DNA of 25,798 nt from Candidatus Dormiibacterota bacterium (GTDB taxonomy: Bacteria > Chloroflexota > Dormibacteria > Aeolococcales > Aeolococcaceae). Both the position numbers and the translations under genes were made by a program. Below, one piece after another: positions 22,533 to 25,798 of the stretch. The notes under the pieces were generated by a model. The model was not told the origin of the DNA. It saw only the letters and a list, made by a program, of their open reading frames with translations, and did no database searches. The stretch's first letter is position 1. Every line of letters starts with the position of its first letter. The stretch lies in contig PLXL01000204.1 in the NCBI GenBank assembly GCA_003153215.1, positions 7,657 through 33,454 on the forward strand, read 5' to 3'.

Positions 22533-23819
22533 TCAGGGGTCGGCGACCGGGGGCCGAGCACCCGGCTCGGCCGGCAGGGTGCGGCCGGCGTCCGCAGGAT
22601 CAACGGCCAGGGCCGGGTCGAAGAGGTGGCCGAGCTTGTCCCGTTTGGTGCGGAGGTAGCGGATGTTGTCGGGCGTGGGAGGGGTCACCAGGGGCAGGTG
22701 TTCCACCACCTCGAGGCCGTACGCGGAGAGCGCGAAGTACTTGCGCGGGTTGTTGCTCAGCACCCGCAGCCGCCGGGCACCGAGGTCGGCGAGGATCTGG
22801 GTCCCGACGCCGTAGTCCCGGGTGTCGACGGGGAGGCCGAGATCGAGGTTGGCCTGCACGGTGTCCGCGCCCGCGTCCTGCAGGGCATATGCCCTCAGCT
22901 TGTCGAGCAACCCGATGCCTCGGCCCTCCTGGCGGAGGTAGACGAGGACTCCCCGGCCCTCCTCCGCGATCAGTTGCATGGCCAGATGGAGCTGCGCCTG
23001 GCAGTCGCAGCGCTGGGATCCGAAAACGTCACCGGTCAGGCACTCGCTGTGCACCCGGCAGAGGACGGGCTCGGGGTCATCCTCCGCAATCTCGCCGAGG
23101 ACCAGGGCGACGTGGGGTTCGTGGTCGACGAGGTCTTCGTAGCCGACGCACCGCCAGACGCCCCATCGCGTGGGCAGCCGGGTCTCGGCGCGCCGCACCA
23201 CCAGCGCCTCGGTCAGCCGCCGGTGTCGGATGAGGTCCTCGATGGTCACCATGCGCAGCCCGTGCAGCCGGGCAAACCCGTCGAGGTCGGCGCGCCGGGC
23301 GACGACCCCGTCCTCCCGGAGGATCTCGCAGAGCACCCCGCAGGGTTCCCGGCCCGCCATCTTGCAGAGGTCCACGATCGCCTCGGTGTGCCCGGCCCGC
23401 TTGAGCACCCCCCCGGGGCGGGCGCGGAGCGGCTGGACGTGCCCGGGGCGGGTGAAGTCTGCCGCTCCCCGGCCGCGGTCGGCGAGATGGCGGATGGTCA
23501 CCGCCCGATCGTGGGAGCTGACCCCGGTGGTCACCCCCTCCCCGGCGGCGTCCACGGTCACGGTCATCGCCGTCTCGTGGAGCGACGTGTTGTGGTCGAC
23601 CATGTCAGGAAGTTGGAGGGAATCCAGCCGTTCGCCATCGCACGCGACGCAGAGGAGGCCGCGGGCGTGCGAGAGCAGGAAGTTGACCTGTTCGGCGGTC
23701 ACCAGGTCGGCTGCGATGCAGAGGTCGCCCTCGTTCTCCCGGTCCTCGTCGTCGACGACGATGACAAAGCGTCCCTCGCGGATGTCGGCGACCGCGTCCT
23801 CGATCCGGTCCACGCTCAT
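22533..23819 (-). CDS. ribBA: Bifunctional 3,4-dihydroxy-2-butanone-4-phosphate synthase / GTP cyclohydrolase II
   Basis: A 428-residue fusion that makes both starting compounds of riboflavin: one from ribulose 5-phosphate (RibB half, 1 to about 200) and one from GTP (RibA half, about 205-400). The RibB half shows VDDEDRENEGDL (22-33), TSLHETAMTVTVDA, TGVSSHDRA and RPGHVQPLRARPGGVLKRAGHTEA. The RibA half has the zinc cysteines 260, 271 and 273 in HSECLTGDVFGSQRCDC, RQEGRGIGL, and the end motif YLRTKRDKLGHL. I chose ATG 23819 over ATG 23834: it overlaps the ribE stop (ATGA), and GGGAGG at 23832-23827 is its ribosome binding site. About 28 extra residues at the C-terminus are Pro/Ala-rich. Confidence 0.95.
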   Translation of the reverse strand: MSVDRIEDAVADIREGRFVIVVDDEDRENEGDLCIAADLVTAEQVNFLLSHARGLLCVACDGERLDSLQLPDMVDHNTSLHETAMTVTVDAAGEGVTTGVSSHDRAVTIRHLADRGRGAADFTRPGHVQPLRARPGGVLKRAGHTEAIVDLCKMAGREPCGVLCEILREDGVVARRADLDGFARLHGLRMVTIEDLIRHRRLTEALVVRRAETRLPTRWGVWRCVGYEDLVDHEPHVALVLGEIAEDDPEPVLCRVHSECLTGDVFGSQRCDCQAQLHLAMQLIAEEGRGVLVYLRQEGRGIGLLDKLRAYALQDAGADTVQANLDLGLPVDTRDYGVGTQILADLGARRLRVLSNNPRKYFALSAYGLEVVEHLPLVTPPTPDNIRYLRTKRDKLGHLFDPALAVDPADAGRTLPAEPGARPPVADP

Positions 23820-24412
23820 GGCGCCGCCTCCCATCCCAGGCCACGCTGCACGTACTTGGCGGCGAGATCCGCCTCCAGGTTGACCGGGGCGCCGGCTTCC
23901 CAGCTCCCCGCCGTGGTGGTGGCCAGCGTGTGGGGGATGAGCGAGACGGTGAAACGGTCGTGCCCGGCGTCGACCACGGTGAGGCTGATGCCGTCGACGG
24001 CGATGCTCCCCTTCTCGACCGTGTAGCGCGCGAGGGTGTCGGGGAGGGCGATGGTGACCCAGCGGGCCTCGCCCTCGGGGTGGGTCTCGATCACCGTGCC
24101 CACCGCGTCCACATGGCCGCTGACCAGATGGCCCCCGACCCGCTCCCCGAAGGCGAGCGACGGTTCGAGGTTGACGGCGTCGCCCCTGCGCAGCGTCCCC
24201 AGGGTGGTCCGTCGCGCGGTCTCTGGCATGACGTCGGCGGTGAAGCCGCCGCCCTCCCTCTCGACGACGGTCAGGCAGGTCCCGCTCACCGCCACGCTCT
24301 CGCCGATCCGGAGGTCGGCCGGAAGCCCGCGGGCGGCCACCCGGAGACGGCCGCCCTGCGGCCCGACCTCCTCCAGCACCTCGCCCAACTCGGTGACGAT
24401 CCCGGAGAACAC
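23816..24412 (-). CDS. ribE: Riboflavin synthase, alpha chain
   Basis: A 198-residue enzyme that converts two lumazine molecules to riboflavin plus the pyrimidine. It has the two tandem barrel repeats of the family: SVAVSGTCLTVV (39-50) in the first and SIAVDGISLTVV (136-147) in the second, with the start MFSGIVTELGEV. GTG 24412 is right because the family N-terminus begins exactly there. It lies four bases after the ribD stop, and GGAGAG inside the end of ribD serves as its ribosome binding site. The open frame continues 68 codons upstream, but that part is the ribD gene read in another frame. The gene is called ribE or ribC depending on the organism. Confidence 0.95.
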   Translation of the reverse strand: MFSGIVTELGEVLEEVGPQGGRLRVAARGLPADLRIGESVAVSGTCLTVVEREGGGFTADVMPETARRTTLGTLRRGDAVNLEPSLAFGERVGGHLVSGHVDAVGTVIETHPEGEARWVTIALPDTLARYTVEKGSIAVDGISLTVVDAGHDRFTVSLIPHTLATTTAGSWEAGAPVNLEADLAAKYVQRGLGWEAAP

Positions 24413-24416
24413 TCGC

Positions 24417-25568
24417 TCACTCTCCACCCTGAACCGGCGACGCGCCGCCCTGACCGCGAACACAGTACCCGCTGACCACGATGTCGTCGCCCGCGCGCTC
24501 CACGGTGACACCGGTGAGCGGCGCGGCCGCGGCAAGCCTGGCCACGCCCCGGCCGGCCACGGCGCACGGTGCCCGCTCGCCGCCGACGACTCGGGGAGCG
24601 ATGTACGCGACCACACGGTCGGCGAGCTCCTGGTCGAAGACGGACCCGTGGACGCGGGCGCCGCCCTCCACCAGGACGCTGATGCGCTCCTCCTCGGCCA
24701 GGAGCTTCAGCACCTCGCCGAGAGGGACACGCCCGTCCGCACCGGGGGTGAAGGGGATCACCCTGGCCCCGGCCGCCTCGAGGGCCCGGCGGGCAGCCGC
24801 CGGGGCTCCCGACCTGGTGGCGATCAGGCACCTGCCGTCGCTGCCGATCACGCGCGCGGCCGGCGGGACCGAGAGCCGGCTGTCGAGCACGACCCGGAGC
24901 GGCTGGCGGGCCACGGTCCCCTCCAGCCGGGTCGACAGCTCCGGGTCGTCCGCGAGCACGGTCCCCACCCCGACCAGGACGGCGTCGTGGCGGTGGCGGA
25001 GCAGATGACCGAGGCGGCGCGCTGCGTCACCGGTGATCCAGTGGGACTCGCCGGAAGCGGTGGCGATGCGCCCGTCGAGGGAGGCGGCAAACTTGGCGGT
25101 GACGAAGGGCACCCCGGCCGTCATCCAGCGGAGGTACTGCTCGTTGAGCAGCCGTGCGGTCTCCGACCCCACTCCCACCGTGACCTCGATGCCGGCTCGG
25201 CGGAGGGCCTCCAGCCCACTCCCGCTCACCCGCGGGTTGGGGTCGGGCATGGCCGCGATGCAGCGGGAGATACCGGCTGCCACCACCGCCTCGGTGCAGG
25301 GTGGGGTCCGGCCCTGGTGGCAGCACGGCTCCAAGGAGACGACCAGGGTTGCCCCGCGCGCCGCCTCGCCCGCCTCCCGGAGGGCGGTCACCTCGGCGTG
25401 GGGCCCGCCGGCGGGAGCGGTGCGGCCCCGGCCGACGATCTCCCCGTCGCGAATGACCACGGCACCCACCATGGGGTTTGGGCTGGTCGCGTAATCGCAG
25501 CTCCGGGCCAGCTCCAGGGCCACTTCCATCGCCCAGAGCTCGGCGCCCTCCGACCGGCTACCGCCCAC
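24417..25568 (-). CDS. ribD: Bifunctional pyrimidine deaminase / reductase of riboflavin synthesis
   Basis: A 383-residue enzyme for the second and third steps of the GTP branch of riboflavin synthesis. The N-terminal deaminase domain (about 1-145) has the zinc site: GGPHAEVTAL, and LEPCCHQGRTPPC. TSPNPMVGAVV is the usual entry. The C-terminal NADPH-dependent reductase domain (about 150-365) includes FVTAKFAASLDGRIAT, SHWITGDAARR and VLVEGGARVHGSVFDQ. GTG 25568 has GGAAGG eight bases upstream and is chosen; ATG 25529 is an inner alternative. It is the first gene of the operon. The 93 bases before it hold no FMN riboswitch that I can recognise. Confidence 0.95.
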   Translation of the reverse strand: MGGSRSEGAELWAMEVALELARSCDYATSPNPMVGAVVIRDGEIVGRGRTAPAGGPHAEVTALREAGEAARGATLVVSLEPCCHQGRTPPCTEAVVAAGISRCIAAMPDPNPRVSGSGLEALRRAGIEVTVGVGSETARLLNEQYLRWMTAGVPFVTAKFAASLDGRIATASGESHWITGDAARRLGHLLRHRHDAVLVGVGTVLADDPELSTRLEGTVARQPLRVVLDSRLSVPPAARVIGSDGRCLIATRSGAPAAARRALEAAGARVIPFTPGADGRVPLGEVLKLLAEEERISVLVEGGARVHGSVFDQELADRVVAYIAPRVVGGERAPCAVAGRGVARLAAAAPLTGVTVERAGDDIVVSGYCVRGQGGASPVQGGE

Positions 25569-25617
25569 AGCTCTTACCTTCCGTCCCTGGGCGGGGTGGC
25601 GCAGGAGCCTCCGTGGG

Positions 25618-25649
25618 GCCCGGATGGCATCGTCGTCGGCGCCCGGATG
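25618..25649. repeat. Short direct repeat upstream of ribD
   Basis: GCCCGGATG occurs at 25618-25626 and again at 25641-25649, 23 bases apart (start to start), in the gap between the zinc-finger gene and ribD. This could be a tandem binding site for a regulator or chance in GC-rich DNA. Confidence 0.25.
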
Positions 25650-25661
25650 CCCCCCGCTCCC

Positions 25662-25798
25662 TCAGTGGGCGCCGCGCAGTCGCGCGTCCTTCTCCGCCCG
25701 GGCCTGATCGGCGACACAGAAGCGGGCGGCGGGCATCGCCTCCAGCCTGGCCTCGGCAATCTCTCCGCCGCACACCTCGCAGAGCCCGTACCGGCCCG
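25662..25798 (-). CDS. DksA/TraR-type zinc-finger protein, C-terminal part (5' end outside window)
   Basis: The last 44 residues of a gene entering from the right edge: GRYGLCEVCGGEIAEARLEA, followed by MPAARFCVADQARAEK. Such proteins bind in the secondary channel of RNA polymerase and modulate transcription, often with ppGpp. The first zinc pair is C-x2-C (residues 6 and 9 of the fragment). The second, normally C-x2-C, reads C-V-A-D, so the fourth ligand is Asp or is missing. It is read in the same direction as the riboflavin operon, with 93 bases before ribD. The N-terminal coiled coil is not in the window, so length cannot be judged. Confidence 0.8.
   Translation of the reverse strand, partial: GRYGLCEVCGGEIAEARLEAMPAARFCVADQARAEKDARLRGAH

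Noticed and set aside
24413..24616. 68-codon N-terminal extension of riboflavin synthase
   Set aside because: It lies fully inside ribD in another frame, and the family starts at MFSGIV.
25569..25661. FMN riboswitch upstream of ribD
   Set aside because: None of the conserved RFN blocks were found, and the gap is shorter than a typical RFN element plus expression platform.

Overview
The window is about 25.8 kb of very GC-rich, gene-dense bacterial DNA. It looks chromosomal: mostly housekeeping genes, with no transposase, phage gene, CRISPR array, tRNA or rRNA that I could recognise. GTG starts, one-base and four-base gene overlaps, ECF sigma regulation, an actinobacterial-looking PurF and a split PurS/PurQ/PurL FGAM synthase suggest an uncultured member of the Terrabacteria (Dormibacterota, Chloroflexota or Actinomycetota). 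I cannot fix the phylum from sequence reading alone.

Left part (1-5616): the end of a biotin carboxyl carrier protein, an anchored L,D-transpeptidase, a minus-strand trio (a small helical protein and two membrane PH-domain proteins of the YdbS/YdbT type), and a complete biotin carboxylase. Next (5613-8665, minus) is a two-gene signalling unit. It has an ECF sigma factor and an overlapping 830-residue single-pass protein that sits where an anti-sigma factor normally would, with a large predicted extracellular part (Ig-like, propeller-like and perhaps NTF2-like segments).

Centre (8933-20630, plus): purB-purC-purS-purQ-purL, a structured leader, purF, an unrelated proline-rich membrane protein, then purM-purN-purH. 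These supply most of the route from PRPP to IMP, plus adenylosuccinate lyase. Neighbouring pur genes overlap by four bases except around purF and the inserted gene. purD, purE, purK, purA and the guanine-branch genes are not in the window.

Right part: a 353-bp gap with GC-rich hairpins, a soluble orphan histidine kinase, and on the minus strand a riboflavin operon ribD-ribE-ribBA-ribH. The RibA half of RibBA uses GTP, so this operon draws on the product of the purine genes. No FMN riboswitch is visible before ribD. The window ends inside a DksA/TraR-type zinc-finger gene.

The points I would look at first are the ECF/large sensor pair with its candidate self-regulated promoter, the purF leader with two mutually exclusive hairpins and a 23-codon ORF, the membrane protein inserted between purF and purM, and possible leaderless starts (TAnnnT 8-9 bases before the start codon). 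All regulatory calls come from reading by eye and are candidates only.
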